From Cognatishimia sp. F0-27 (lineage in GTDB: Bacteria > Pseudomonadota > Alphaproteobacteria > Rhodobacterales > Rhodobacteraceae): DNA of 64,000 bases. Position 1 is the first letter of the stretch. Each line of letters opens with the position of its first letter. The position numbers and the translations under genes are program-made. The stretch covers positions 1 to 64,000 of the forward strand of contig NZ_JAFMPQ010000021.1 in NCBI RefSeq assembly GCF_020667845.1, written 5' to 3'. Positions 53,444-62,420 of this stretch are shown piece after piece. Under the pieces are notes generated by a model. It was given only the letters and a program-made list of their open reading frames with translations. It had not been told where the DNA came from and searched no databases.

Positions 53444-54649
53444 TCATGGGTCTGGGGCGTTGGAAAGAGCCATTTCAGGCCCTTGCGCGCGGGTCCAGCC
53501 CCATGCCGCCAGCGCCGCGATCACCGACAGCAGGACGCTGCCGATCATCAGCATCAGCAGCGCCAGCGGCGAGGGCACCCGGGCCAGCACCGCCAGCGCC
53601 AGCGCCGTCAGGCCCGCCCCGCCGATCAGCATCAACGCCCCGGCCACGCCCGCCGCCGTGCCTGCCAGATCGGGCCGCTGCGCCAGCGCCCCGGCATAGG
53701 CGTTGGAGATCGTCAGCCCGTTGCCGATGCCAACGCAGATCGTGGCGCCGAAAAAGAGCCACACGCTGCCCGCGCCGGAGGCAAAGACCACAAGCCCCGC
53801 CGTCAGGCCCGTCATCGCCAACGCCCGTCCGGCAAAGATCAACCGCACCTGCCCAAGGCGCGCCACGCCGCGCGCCGAGATGGTCGCCCCCATCATGAAG
53901 CCCGCCGTGATCGAGCCCAGCCCGAATCCAATCTGGTCGGATCGCAAGCCGAACTGCGCCTCGGCCACAAAGGGCGCGCCGGTCAGAAAGATGTAAAACG
54001 CGCCGACCGAAAAGGTCATCGTCGCCGCATGCGCCCAGAAGATCCGCCCGCGCAGCAACGCGACATAAGGGGCAAGCCCGCCCGCAGGCGCCCGTGCCCG
54101 CGTCTCGCCCAGGTCCCAGAAAACGAGCGCCAGAAGCACGCCGCCCAAACCCGCGTAAACGGCAAATACCGCGCGCCAGCCAAGCGTGGCATCCACGATC
54201 CCGCCCAAGGCCGGGGCCAGCATGGGCGCAACCGCCATCGCCGCCGCGATGGTGCTCAGCTTGGCCGCCGCGTCCGGCCCGTCATAGAGGTCGCGCACCA
54301 CCGCGCTGGCCAGCACGCCGCCGCCCACCGCAATCGCCTGCACCATGCGCGCGGCCAGAAACACCGTGATGTCCTGCGTGACCACGCAGACCAGCGACGC
54401 CGCCACGTAGAGCCCCAAGGCCCCGAGCAGCACCGGACGCCGCCCGACCCGGTCCGACAGCGGGCCCACCACAAGCTGCAACACCGCCGCGCAGACCATG
54501 TAGCCCGAGATCGCGATCCCCATCACCGCCTCGCTCACGCCAAACGCCGCCCGCATCGCCGGAAGCGCGGGCAGAAACATGTTCAGACTGATCACCGTAA
54601 GGGCAGTCAGCAGGATCAGCGTGACAAGATGTGGCGGAGTGCGGGTCAT
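53444..54649 (-). CDS. MFS multidrug exporter, Bcr/CflA family
   Basis: 401 residues with 12 predicted membrane helices. The conserved loop GPLSDRVGRRPVLLGALG (motif A) follows helix 2, and the N-terminal LNMFLPALPAM is typical for DHA1 Bcr/CflA exporters, proton-driven pumps for drugs or small metabolites. It diverges from the ABC-F gene. The substrate is not determined. Confidence 0.9.
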   Translation of the reverse strand: MTRTPPHLVTLILLTALTVISLNMFLPALPAMRAAFGVSEAVMGIAISGYMVCAAVLQLVVGPLSDRVGRRPVLLGALGLYVAASLVCVVTQDITVFLAARMVQAIAVGGGVLASAVVRDLYDGPDAAAKLSTIAAAMAVAPMLAPALGGIVDATLGWRAVFAVYAGLGGVLLALVFWDLGETRARAPAGGLAPYVALLRGRIFWAHAATMTFSVGAFYIFLTGAPFVAEAQFGLRSDQIGFGLGSITAGFMMGATISARGVARLGQVRLIFAGRALAMTGLTAGLVVFASGAGSVWLFFGATICVGIGNGLTISNAYAGALAQRPDLAGTAAGVAGALMLIGGAGLTALALAVLARVPSPLALLMLMIGSVLLSVIAALAAWGWTRAQGPEMALSNAPDP

Positions 54650-54697
54650 GGTGCAGTTGCGCTAGCATGGCCCGTTCCCCTCTGCTAGAGCGCGCCC

Positions 54698-56557
54698 ATG
54701 TTAAAGATTGACCGCATCGCCTATTCCGTCGAAGGCCGCCCGCTTTTCGAGGACGCCTCCGCCACCATTCCCGACGGCCACAAGGTCGGCCTCGTCGGGC
54801 CCAATGGCGCGGGCAAGACCACGCTCTTTCGCCTGATCCGGGGCGAATTGACCCTCGATAATGGCGAGATCGAGCTGCCGTCGCGCGCCAAGGTCGGCGG
54901 CGTGGCTCAGGAAGCGCCCTCCACCGAGGTGTCGCTCATCGACACCGTGCTCGCCGCGGATACCGAACGCGCCAGCCTGATGGCCGAAGCGGAGAGCGCG
55001 GCCGACCCCACCCGCATCGCCGAGATCCAGACCCGGCTCGCCGATATCGACGCCTGGTCCGCCGAGGCGCGCGCGGCCTCCATCCTCAAGGGTCTGGGCT
55101 TTGACGACGCGGATCAGCAAAAGCCCTGCTCGGCCTATTCCGGGGGCTGGCGCATGCGTGTCGCGCTGGCGGGCGTGCTGTTTGCCCAGCCAGACCTGCT
55201 GCTGCTCGACGAGCCGACCAACTATCTCGACCTCGAAGGCGCGCTCTGGCTGGAAAGCTATCTGGCGAAATATCCCCACACGGTGGTCATCATCAGCCAC
55301 GACCGCGGTCTTCTCAACCGCGCCGTGGGCGGCATCCTGCACCTCGAAGACCGCAAGCTGACCTATTACCAGGGCCCTTACGACCAGTTCGCCCGCCAGC
55401 GCGCCGAACGCCGCGCGCAGGCCACGGCCATCGCCAAGAAGCAACAGGCCCGCCGCGACCATCTGCAAAGCTTTGTCGACCGGTTCCGCGCCAAGGCCTC
55501 CAAGGCCAAGCAGGCGCAGGCCCGTCTCAAGATGATCGAACGCATGGACATGGTGGCCGCGCCCGAAGAGGCCGCGCGCCGCAAGTTCACCTTCCCCCAG
55601 CCCGACGCGCTCTCCCCGCCGATCATCTCGATGGAAGGCGGTGTGACCGGCTATGGCGAGACCCGCGTTCTGCACCATCTCGACCTGCGCATCGATCAGG
55701 ACGACCGCATCGCGCTTCTGGGCCGCAACGGTCAGGGCAAATCCACGCTCTCCAAGCTGCTCTCGGACCGCCTGCCGCTCATGGAGGGCCATGTGAGCCG
55801 GTCGTCCAAGCTGCGCATCGGCTATTTCGCGCAGCATCAGGTCGACGAGCTGCATCTCGACGAAACCCCGCTCCAGCACCTGCAACGCGAACGCCCCGAC
55901 ACGCCGCCGTCGAAACTGCGCGCGCTTCTTGCGGGTTTCGGGCTTCAGGCCGCCCAGGCCGAAACCGAGGTGGGCCGCCTCTCGGGCGGGCAGAAGGCGC
56001 GCCTTTCGCTGCTCTTGGCCACGCTCGACGCGCCGCATCTGCTGATCCTCGACGAACCGACCAACCACCTCGACATCGAAAGCCGCGAGGCCCTCGTCGA
56101 GGCGCTGACGGAATATTCCGGCGCGGTTATCCTCGTGAGCCACGACATGCATCTTCTGTCGATGGTCGCGGACCGGCTCTGGCTGGTCTCGGATGGCACG
56201 GTGAAACCCTATGAGGACGATCTCGACGCCTATCGCGCGCTGCTGCTCAAGCCGGAAAAGCCGCGCTCCAAAGGGGCCGCCAAACCCGCCGCGCCCAAAC
56301 CACAGCGCCCTTCACGCGACAAGATCCTCGAAATGCGCTCCGAGGTCCGCAAATGCGAGACCCGCGTGAGCAAGCTTGAAGAAATGCGCGAAAAGCTGGC
56401 CAAAAAGCTCGCCGACCCCGCGCTCTACGAAGACACCCGCGTGGGCGAGCTGGAAACCTGGAACAAGAAATATGCCGAGGTGATGGACGGTCTGGCCCGT
56501 GCCGAGGATCTCTGGATGAGCGCGCAGGAGAGGCTCGACGCCGCCGAAAAACTCTGA
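54698..56557 (+). CDS. ABC-F translation/ribosome-associated ATPase
   Basis: 619 residues with two ABC domains and no membrane helices. Walker A motifs: GPNGAGKTT (34-42) and GRNGQGKST (about 345-353). Signatures read YSGGW and LSGGQ, Walker B LLLLDEPTN and LLILDEPTN. The inter-domain linker (RAQATAIAKKQQARRDHLQ) and a C-terminal coiled coil (EMRSEVRKCETRVSKLEEM) are typical of the Uup/YheS branch. It probably acts on stalled or E-site-empty ribosomes. Confidence 0.92.
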   Translation: MLKIDRIAYSVEGRPLFEDASATIPDGHKVGLVGPNGAGKTTLFRLIRGELTLDNGEIELPSRAKVGGVAQEAPSTEVSLIDTVLAADTERASLMAEAESAADPTRIAEIQTRLADIDAWSAEARAASILKGLGFDDADQQKPCSAYSGGWRMRVALAGVLFAQPDLLLLDEPTNYLDLEGALWLESYLAKYPHTVVIISHDRGLLNRAVGGILHLEDRKLTYYQGPYDQFARQRAERRAQATAIAKKQQARRDHLQSFVDRFRAKASKAKQAQARLKMIERMDMVAAPEEAARRKFTFPQPDALSPPIISMEGGVTGYGETRVLHHLDLRIDQDDRIALLGRNGQGKSTLSKLLSDRLPLMEGHVSRSSKLRIGYFAQHQVDELHLDETPLQHLQRERPDTPPSKLRALLAGFGLQAAQAETEVGRLSGGQKARLSLLLATLDAPHLLILDEPTNHLDIESREALVEALTEYSGAVILVSHDMHLLSMVADRLWLVSDGTVKPYEDDLDAYRALLLKPEKPRSKGAAKPAAPKPQRPSRDKILEMRSEVRKCETRVSKLEEMREKLAKKLADPALYEDTRVGELETWNKKYAEVMDGLARAEDLWMSAQERLDAAEKL

Positions 56558-56614
56558 GGACGGCGCGGCACCCGGCATGCTAGGCTTTCGGTATTGACAT
56601 CGAAAGGACGTGCC

Positions 56615-57352
56615 ATGTCGGATCATCATTGGGTCACCTTTCATCGCCTGCGGTTTGCGGACATCGTGCCGGGCATCGGCCGCGAGATCGCGCCCGCACC
56701 GGGGGCGGAGATCTGGTGGCTTCTGCCCGCCATGCGGCTCACCGAAGCGGGCGTGCCCGCCTTTGCATCGGATGTCTGGGGGGCGATGGGCGTGTTCGGG
56801 ACCGAAGCCGAGGCGCGTGCCATGTTCGACGATCCCGCCGCCCATATCCCGATGATGGCCGATGCGGTCGACAGCTGGCACGCGCTGGCGGTGCCCTATG
56901 CCCATCACGGCGCGGTTCACTGGCGCGACGGGGTCGAGACAAACAGCGCGCTGCGCGTCAGCAAGACGCCGCCCGAGGGGGCGCTCGCCATCGTCACAAG
57001 CGCGGGCTATGACGCGCCGGGGTTCGAGGCGGATAAAGAAGCCGAACAGGCGCGCCGCCTGCGCTTTGCCGCCGGCGTCATGAAAGTGATGGACAGCTTT
57101 GCCAGTGACCCCGGCAACCTGCAGCGCGATGTGGTCAATGGCGCCGCCGTCGACGGGCGCGACGGCTTCACCCTGTCGCTCTGGGCCGATGACGCCGCGA
57201 TGATGGCCGCGGCCTACAAGGCCGGTGTGCACAGATCCTATCTCGACGAACATAAAGGGCGTGAAGACGGGCTCTTCGACCGGTCCTGCTTCACCCGGTT
57301 GCGGATCGTCGACAGCCACGGCGACTGGCCCCGCTCGGCGCTTGCCGCCTGA
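56615..57352 (+). CDS. Spheroidene monooxygenase (CrtA)-like protein
   Basis: 245 residues. I see a two-half layout like CrtA, with a C-terminal half GFTLSLWADDAAMMAAAY...SCFTRLRIVDSHGDW (given in parts) matching the CrtA pattern TFSIWPDARSMEEFA...ARFQILGTTGSW as I recall it. CrtA is a heme-containing carotenoid oxygenase, but no carotenoid gene is nearby, so this may be a heme or dimeric alpha-beta barrel protein of another role. ATG 56615 follows GAAAGGACG. Confidence 0.5.
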   Translation: MSDHHWVTFHRLRFADIVPGIGREIAPAPGAEIWWLLPAMRLTEAGVPAFASDVWGAMGVFGTEAEARAMFDDPAAHIPMMADAVDSWHALAVPYAHHGAVHWRDGVETNSALRVSKTPPEGALAIVTSAGYDAPGFEADKEAEQARRLRFAAGVMKVMDSFASDPGNLQRDVVNGAAVDGRDGFTLSLWADDAAMMAAAYKAGVHRSYLDEHKGREDGLFDRSCFTRLRIVDSHGDWPRSALAA

Positions 57353-57396
57353 CATCCGCGTGCCTTGCGGCCATTTTTGCGGGCGCGTTCCGCGCG

Positions 57397-57431
57397 CAGG
57401 GGGCCAGCCCCCTGACCCCCGGAGTATTTCT
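57397..57431. repeat. REP-like palindrome, copy 2
   Basis: CAGGGGG-CCAG-CCCCCTG (57397-57414) followed by ACCCCCGGAGTATTT. In reverse orientation it matches the element at 32756-32790. It lies 45 bp past the CrtA-like gene. Confidence 0.7.
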
Positions 57432-57507
57432 GGACAGAAGAAACCGCAGCGCCGCAAAGATCAGGCGTGGGTTGCCTGGTGCCCGGATCTGTGATTGAGC
57501 CGACCGC

Positions 57508-58140
57508 ATGGATACGACCTTCCTCATCTCCGCCTTCGTCACGCTGTTTGTCGTGATCGACCCGATCGGTCTCGCGCCGATCTTCATCGCGCTGACCGCC
57601 GGCACATCGGGCCGCTACCGCCGTGCAGTGGCGCTTCGGGCCTGCGGCATTGCGCTCTTGCTGCTGACGCTTTTTGCCTTCCTGGGCGAGCAGGTGCTCG
57701 GGTTCATCGGGATCTCCATGCCCGCGTTTCGCATCGCCGGCGGCATCCTGCTCTTCCTGACCGCGCTCGACATGCTCTTTGAACGCCGCTCGAAGCGCCG
57801 CGAGGGCCAGGCGGAGGAGGAAGGGCATCCCGATCCGTCGGTCTTCCCGCTTGCCATTCCGCTGATTGCCGGGCCCGGCGCCATTGCCTCGATGATCCTG
57901 CTGATGGGCCAGACAGACAGTGGCGCGGAAATCGCGGCGATCCTTGCGGTCATGGTCGGCGTGCTTGCCATCGTCATGGGGTTCTTCCTGCTTGCGGGTC
58001 CGGTGGAACGCGCGCTGGGGCGGACCGGCATCACCGTGGTCACGCGGCTGCTTGGCATGCTGCTGGCGGCCTTGTCGGTGCAATTCGTGCTCGACGGGTT
58101 GCGCGACTATGGCCTTGGCGCGGGCCTCGCGGGCGGCTGA
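57508..58140 (+). CDS. MarC-family membrane protein
   Basis: 210 residues with six predicted membrane helices. VVIDPIGLAPIFIALT opens the protein (the MarC/NAAT block), and FPLAIPLIAGPGAIASMIL is the second signature. Some members move neutral amino acids; others have no known role. The cytoplasmic loop at about 92-108 is charged. Confidence 0.92.
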   Translation: MDTTFLISAFVTLFVVIDPIGLAPIFIALTAGTSGRYRRAVALRACGIALLLLTLFAFLGEQVLGFIGISMPAFRIAGGILLFLTALDMLFERRSKRREGQAEEEGHPDPSVFPLAIPLIAGPGAIASMILLMGQTDSGAEIAAILAVMVGVLAIVMGFFLLAGPVERALGRTGITVVTRLLGMLLAALSVQFVLDGLRDYGLGAGLAGG

Positions 58141-58695
58141 GCCCGCCGCTCTTGCCGCGGCTTGAAGGCGGCACCGCGGGATCCGACGGGCCTTTCGGCC
58201 CCCGGACCTGCCGCCGTGAAGAAAGCGCTTCGGTGCTGATGACCCGGCCCTCTGCGCCGGGCGCGCTGTGCGGCACCGGCCAGCCCCGACATCCACCGCC
58301 ACGGATCGTCATCCGGCTTGTCGCCCTCTCTCAAGCCCGGGGTTGGACGGGGCGCGCGTCCATGCGGTTGGGAGCGGCGTGAAAGCGATGCCGGGATGCG
58401 GGGGACCGAGGGCCACGGGATCTCAAGCCGGCCGTGCTGCGCGGTCGACGCAGCGCGCGCCACGCACCCCGCGCGCTCCGGTGCGCCGGGCCCATAGACC
58501 GCGGCCCGCAGACCGTGGCTTGATCCGGCAGGCCGGCGGGGGTCATCGCGCGCGGTAGCCGCGCCTCCGGGCAGCGGCGACCGCCCCATCATGGCCCCAG
58601 CAGGTCTTGAAGAGGCAGGCCCCCAGCCGCGCTCCTGCTCTGGGAAAACGGGGCGGCAGTGCCTATCTCTGTTCGGAACAGCACTGGAGACCGCG
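58141..58695. other. Long GC-rich intergenic region, no gene recognised
   Basis: 555 bp before the aspartic protease gene. Long open frames exist only because of the GC content; they are rich in Arg, Pro and Gly and show no family features, and none has a good ribosome site. No RNA gene was recognised. A palindromic run GACGGGCC-TTTC-GGCCC occurs near 58187. Confidence 0.45.
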
Positions 58696-59277
58696 ATGCA
58701 GGACATCCCCTATGACAGCCTGATCTACCTATCGCTTCTGGGCGGGGTGATGGTGTTCTGGGTGTTTGTCCAGGGGCGCGAGCGGCTGAGCACCAAGATC
58801 AAGCAACTCGCTGCCTGGGGCTTCATCTTTCTCGGCGTGATCGCGGGTTTCGGTCTCTGGGAAGACATCCGCCGCACGGTGCTCCCGACGCAGACCGTCT
58901 TTGCCGAGGAGGGGCGCATCGAGCTGCCCCGCGCGCCCGATGGCCATTACTATGCGACGCTCGACATCAACGGCGTGCCGACCCGGTTCGTGGTCGATAC
59001 CGGCGCCACGGCCATGGTGCTCACATATGACGATGCCCGCCGCATCGGTCTGGACGCCGAGGATCTGGTGTTTGTCGGTTCGGCCAACACCGCGAACGGG
59101 CTGGTGCGCACCGCGCCCGTGACCCTGTCATCCGTGGCCATGGGTCCGTTTGTCGAGCGGGATTTCCGCGCCTATGTGAACGAGGGCGAGATGCGGCAAT
59201 CCCTGCTCGGAATGACCTACCTGCAACGCTTCGACCGGCTCGAGATCACCGGCGGGCGGCTCGTGCTGGAGCGCTGA
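58696..59277 (+). CDS. Retroviral-type aspartic protease, clan AA (TIGR02281-like)
   Basis: 193 residues: two N-terminal membrane helices (about 7-25 and 34-52), then a single-lobe retropepsin domain with the active site FVVDTGATAMVLT (Asp about 104) and a C-terminal LLGMTYLQRFDR. Such proteins dimerise to form the active site; the domain would face the periplasm. Natural substrates are unknown. ATG 58696 follows GGAG. Confidence 0.85.
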   Translation: MQDIPYDSLIYLSLLGGVMVFWVFVQGRERLSTKIKQLAAWGFIFLGVIAGFGLWEDIRRTVLPTQTVFAEEGRIELPRAPDGHYYATLDINGVPTRFVVDTGATAMVLTYDDARRIGLDAEDLVFVGSANTANGLVRTAPVTLSSVAMGPFVERDFRAYVNEGEMRQSLLGMTYLQRFDRLEITGGRLVLER

Positions 59278-59350
59278 CGGGGCCCCCAACCCTTCGCGCC
59301 CGGGCAGGCGCCGGGCGCCGCGCGCGGACCCAAGGATGTGGCGGGCATTG

Positions 59351-60502
59351 TTACCCGCCAAGCGGGGGCTGCAGCATGAAACCGGCCTGCGCGACATCCT
59401 GCCCGTTCACCTGAACCGTGACTCGATGCGCCCCCGCATGCAGCCGGAACGTGCTCGCATCCGCCTTGAGCCGGTGCACCTTGCGGAGCGTGACCGGCAC
59501 GCCCGGTGCCAGCCGCGCGCTACGCAGCTTGAACACCTTTTCCGCCTCTCCCGATGGCCGGGCAAAGCGCAGCCGGTAATCCACCATGACCGGCATCGCC
59601 TCCTCCGCTTCCAGCGTCACGGCGATCTCCAGCGCCTCGCCGATCCGCGGCGTCTCCGGCGAAAGCGCCAGCCGCGCCCGCACCGCCCCGGCGCGGAAGC
59701 CGAGGAAATCCAGCGCCCCGCGCTCGCCGCGCTTGACGGCTGTGCGCAGCGCATGGCGGATCATCCAGTCGAGCTCTGCCGCGTTCTGAGCCCCCGCCGC
59801 GCGCCAGCGCTCAAGATGCGCAAGGACCCGCTCCGGCATGATCTTTGACAGATCGTTCATGTGATTGGCCACCGACCGGGTCACATAGCGCGTCGGATCG
59901 GCATGCAGCGCGTCCAGAAACCGCAACGGCACCTCCGGCGCCAATGTGATGTTGCGCGCCCAGGGCAGACGCGGCCGCGTGCCTTCGCTCACCAGCCGCC
60001 GCACGTGGTAATTGTCATCCCGCACCCAGTCATCCAGCCGCGCCAGCGTCTCCTCGGGCCAGCGATTGAGGAAGGGTCGGATGTAAAACTCCATCGAAAA
60101 GCGCTGCGTTGCGCGATGCAACAGGTCGAGCGCGCGGTCCTGGTGCTCTTCAAGCCCGTGCCGCACCGCCAGAATGCCCGGCACGGCATGAATGAAGCGG
60201 CCGAAATCGTCATCCTCGCGCGTCGGATCGAGCGGCGCGGGCATGGCCGCCTCCAGCGCCTCCGCCATGGCCGGAAACCCGCGGGGCAGCTGCGCCTCGA
60301 TGCAATCGGCGATCCAGTCCAGCCGCTCCAGAAGGCCGCGGCCGGCGAGCCCCGGCAGGCATGTGTCGAGGAACCGCTCGGGGTCAAACCCGTCTAGCCT
60401 TGCGTATTCCGCCGCCAGATCGCCCAGCGTCTGATCGTTGAACAGCTGATCGGCCAGCGAGAAACCCGCCCCGCCGCCCGACCCGTCCGGCCCGCGCGCC
60501 AT
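59351..60502 (-). CDS. AlkD-like DNA alkylation repair HEAT protein
   Basis: 383 residues. HEAT-like helical repeats make up residues 20-260. YHVRRLVSEGTRPRLPWA and PTRYVTRSVANHMNDLSK are typical of the AlkC/AlkD superfamily of alkylpurine DNA glycosylases. A C-terminal beta-rich domain (about 280-383) resembles the immunoglobulin-like add-on seen in AlkC-type members. It would remove 3-methyladenine-type lesions. It starts 4 bp after the SDR stop, so the two are co-transcribed. Confidence 0.85.
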   Translation of the reverse strand: MARGPDGSGGGAGFSLADQLFNDQTLGDLAAEYARLDGFDPERFLDTCLPGLAGRGLLERLDWIADCIEAQLPRGFPAMAEALEAAMPAPLDPTREDDDFGRFIHAVPGILAVRHGLEEHQDRALDLLHRATQRFSMEFYIRPFLNRWPEETLARLDDWVRDDNYHVRRLVSEGTRPRLPWARNITLAPEVPLRFLDALHADPTRYVTRSVANHMNDLSKIMPERVLAHLERWRAAGAQNAAELDWMIRHALRTAVKRGERGALDFLGFRAGAVRARLALSPETPRIGEALEIAVTLEAEEAMPVMVDYRLRFARPSGEAEKVFKLRSARLAPGVPVTLRKVHRLKADASTFRLHAGAHRVTVQVNGQDVAQAGFMLQPPLGG

Positions 60503-60506
60503 CGTC

Positions 60507-61286
60507 TCAGAGCGTTGCGTTGATCGCGCCGCCATCCAGAAGGATGTTCTGCCCGACCATGAAGCCCGCGTGCTGCGAACACAGAAAGGCGCAGGTCGCG
60601 CCAAATTCTGCCGCCGTGCCGTAGCGCCCGGCCGGGATCGTCGCCGTGCGCTGCGCGTAGGCCTCTTCCAGCGTGATGCCCTGCGCCTTCGAGACCGTCG
60701 TGTCGAGCATCACGGCGCGATCCGTGGCATGGATGCCCGGCAGGAGGTTGTTGATGATCACGCCCTTGCCCGCCACCTGCCGCGCGGTCCCCGCGACGAA
60801 CCCGGTCAGCCCCGCGCGCGCCGAATTGGACAGGCCCAGCTGCGGAATCGGTGCCTTGACCGATCCGGAGGTGATGTTGACAACCCGGCCCCAGCCGCGC
60901 TCCATCATGCCCGGCAGCAGCGTTGTCATGAGCGCGATCGGTGTCAGCATGTTGCTGTCGAGCGCAGCGATGAAATCATCGCGGTCCCAATCCGACCACA
61001 AGCCCGGCGGCGGCCCCCCCGCGTTGGTGACAAGGATATCAAGCGTGCCGGCCGCATCCAGCACCGCCGCACGGCCCGCATCGGTCGTGATATCCGCCGC
61101 CACCGTCGTGACCTCGACCCCATGCGCGGTGCGGATTTCCTCCGCGGTGGTCTCCAATGCTTCGGCCCCGCGTGCGTTAAGCACCAGCGCCACACCGGCC
61201 TCCGCCAGCGCCTCGGCACATCCCCGCCCAAGCCCCTTCGACGATGCGCAAACAAGAGCGCGCTTGCCCCGAATTCCAAGATCCAT
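60507..61286 (-). CDS. Atypical short-chain dehydrogenase/reductase
   Basis: 259 residues with a Rossmann fold: the nucleotide motif ASSKGLGRG (about 14-22), NAGG (about 92-95) and the C-terminal LLDGGAINATL. The usual YxxxK active site is replaced: the region reads LGLSNSARAGLTGF, with no Tyr or Lys in register. Close family members with SNxxRAG are known, so this may be a distinct SDR subgroup rather than a broken gene. ATG 61286 follows GGGAGGAG. It leads the AlkD-like gene. Confidence 0.85.
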   Translation of the reverse strand: MDLGIRGKRALVCASSKGLGRGCAEALAEAGVALVLNARGAEALETTAEEIRTAHGVEVTTVAADITTDAGRAAVLDAAGTLDILVTNAGGPPPGLWSDWDRDDFIAALDSNMLTPIALMTTLLPGMMERGWGRVVNITSGSVKAPIPQLGLSNSARAGLTGFVAGTARQVAGKGVIINNLLPGIHATDRAVMLDTTVSKAQGITLEEAYAQRTATIPAGRYGTAAEFGATCAFLCSQHAGFMVGQNILLDGGAINATL

Positions 61287-61558
61287 CCGGTCTCCTCCCC
61301 ATATGCCGCCCGCCCATCGCGGGTCCGTGTTGTCGGCCCAATAAAGGCGACATCGCGCAGGGTTGCAATCGGCCGTTTCGCGCCGCTGCCCGACCGGGCT
61401 GCCGCCCCGCGCCCCGATCCGTCCTGCGCCTGTGCAAGTGCGATCCGCCGGTCGCAATGGATCACGCGAACGATCATCGCCCTCCCGATCCGCCCCTCGC
61501 CCGCGCGGGCGCGATCCGCCGGTCGCGACGGATCCCGGCATCGGCCATTGCGGGCCGG
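61287..61558. other. Intergenic region with degenerate copies of the 31-bp repeat
   Basis: No gene recognised. GATCCGCCGGTCGC occurs twice (61442 and 61513 areas), and the block at 61531 looks like a shortened 31-bp unit. It appears to be the eroded edge of the repeat array and the upstream region of the SDR gene. Confidence 0.4.
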
Positions 61559-61730
61559 GATCAACTTGGCAACAACCATCGCGGACCGTGATCAACCCGG
61601 CATCGCGCATCGCGGGCCGGGATCACCCCGACAACAACCATTGCGGACCGGAACCAACCCGACAACAACCATCGCGGACCGTGATCAACCCGGCATCGCG
61701 CATCGCGGGCCGGGATCACCCCGACAACGG
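61559..61730. repeat. 31-bp tandem repeats with 93-bp higher-order period
   Basis: Units start at 61559, 61590, 61621, 61652, 61683 and 61714 (partial), all 31 bp. Most open with GATCA and continue through CGGCATCGCG or CGACAACAACC to GCGGACCG or GCGGGCCGG. The unit pairs at 61590 and 61683 are identical over 46 bp, a 93-bp (three-unit) super-repeat. They lie between the 3' end of the SnoaL-like gene and the SDR promoter, so they may be in the SDR upstream region. Confidence 0.85.
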
Positions 61731-61771
61731 CTCCGCTGTGGTCAGCCGGGCTCAGCCACGATCAGCTACGA

Positions 61772-62134
61772 TCAGCTATAGAAAAACTCCTCGCGCACGA
61801 TCTTGCCATCCGCCACGTGATAAATCCCGACCTCGCGCATCGGCATGCGCTCGCCCGTGGCCTTCTCGCTCGCATCCACGTCGAAGATCACCGCGAACCG
61901 GTCATCGCCATGCAGGAACGGCCCCTCCACACTGGAGTCGTGGATTTCAAACGCGCTGTCGAACCACGCGTGCTTGCCCCGGATGCCCTCGAGCCCCTTG
62001 GTCTCGCGCCCGCCGCCCTGATCCATCGCTTCGACCGATACCGCGTCCTCCGCATAAAGCCGCCCGAGATTGTCCAGTTCCGTCCCGGCCCGACATCCCT
62101 CCACCAAAGCTTGTGCAATCTCTTTCAAATCCAT
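61772..62134 (-). CDS. SnoaL-like / NTF2-fold protein
   Basis: 120 residues with the cone-shaped NTF2-like fold pattern: helix-rich start MDLKEIAQALVEGCRAGTE, then RLYAEDAVSVEAMD, GKHAWFDS and VGIYHVADGKIVREEFFYS. Members include isomerases, hydrolases and binding proteins; no catalytic residue set is recognisable. ATG 62134 follows GGAGG. Confidence 0.78.
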   Translation of the reverse strand: MDLKEIAQALVEGCRAGTELDNLGRLYAEDAVSVEAMDQGGGRETKGLEGIRGKHAWFDSAFEIHDSSVEGPFLHGDDRFAVIFDVDASEKATGERMPMREVGIYHVADGKIVREEFFYS

Positions 62135-62420
62135 CGTATCCTCCATCCTTTTTGTTCACTATGTGTTCCATCTCTACGGGAAGTGGGGCCACCGCGCAAT
62201 CCGCTTCGGTCGCATCCGCGCCACCCTGCCGCCATGATACACCATCGCATGGCCCATGCCGCGACGCGCGGCGAGTCCATTCCGCGCCCTGCACGTCAAC
62301 GCGGCGCCGCCCGCGCGCGCTCTGCCCTCCTGGGACTCCCCCTCGCGGCACGTCATTTTCTTGCCGTCGCATGGCGCAGACCTATGCGTTCTGACGCAAG
62401 CAATGCTGCACCTGCGATAT
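62135..62420. other. Region upstream of the GCATG repeats and prfC
   Basis: No gene recognised in these 286 bp. It includes the SnoaL-like gene promoter (leftward) and the region before the prfC repeat cluster. Frames here have no homology or ribosome sites. Confidence 0.4.

Noticed and set aside
58107-58706. 199-residue minus frame in the gap before the aspartic protease
   Set aside because: Low-complexity composition typical of GC-rich shadow frames, overlapping the ends of genes on both sides.
61559-61730. CRISPR array
   Set aside because: The 31-bp units are contiguous without unique spacers, and no cas gene is present.
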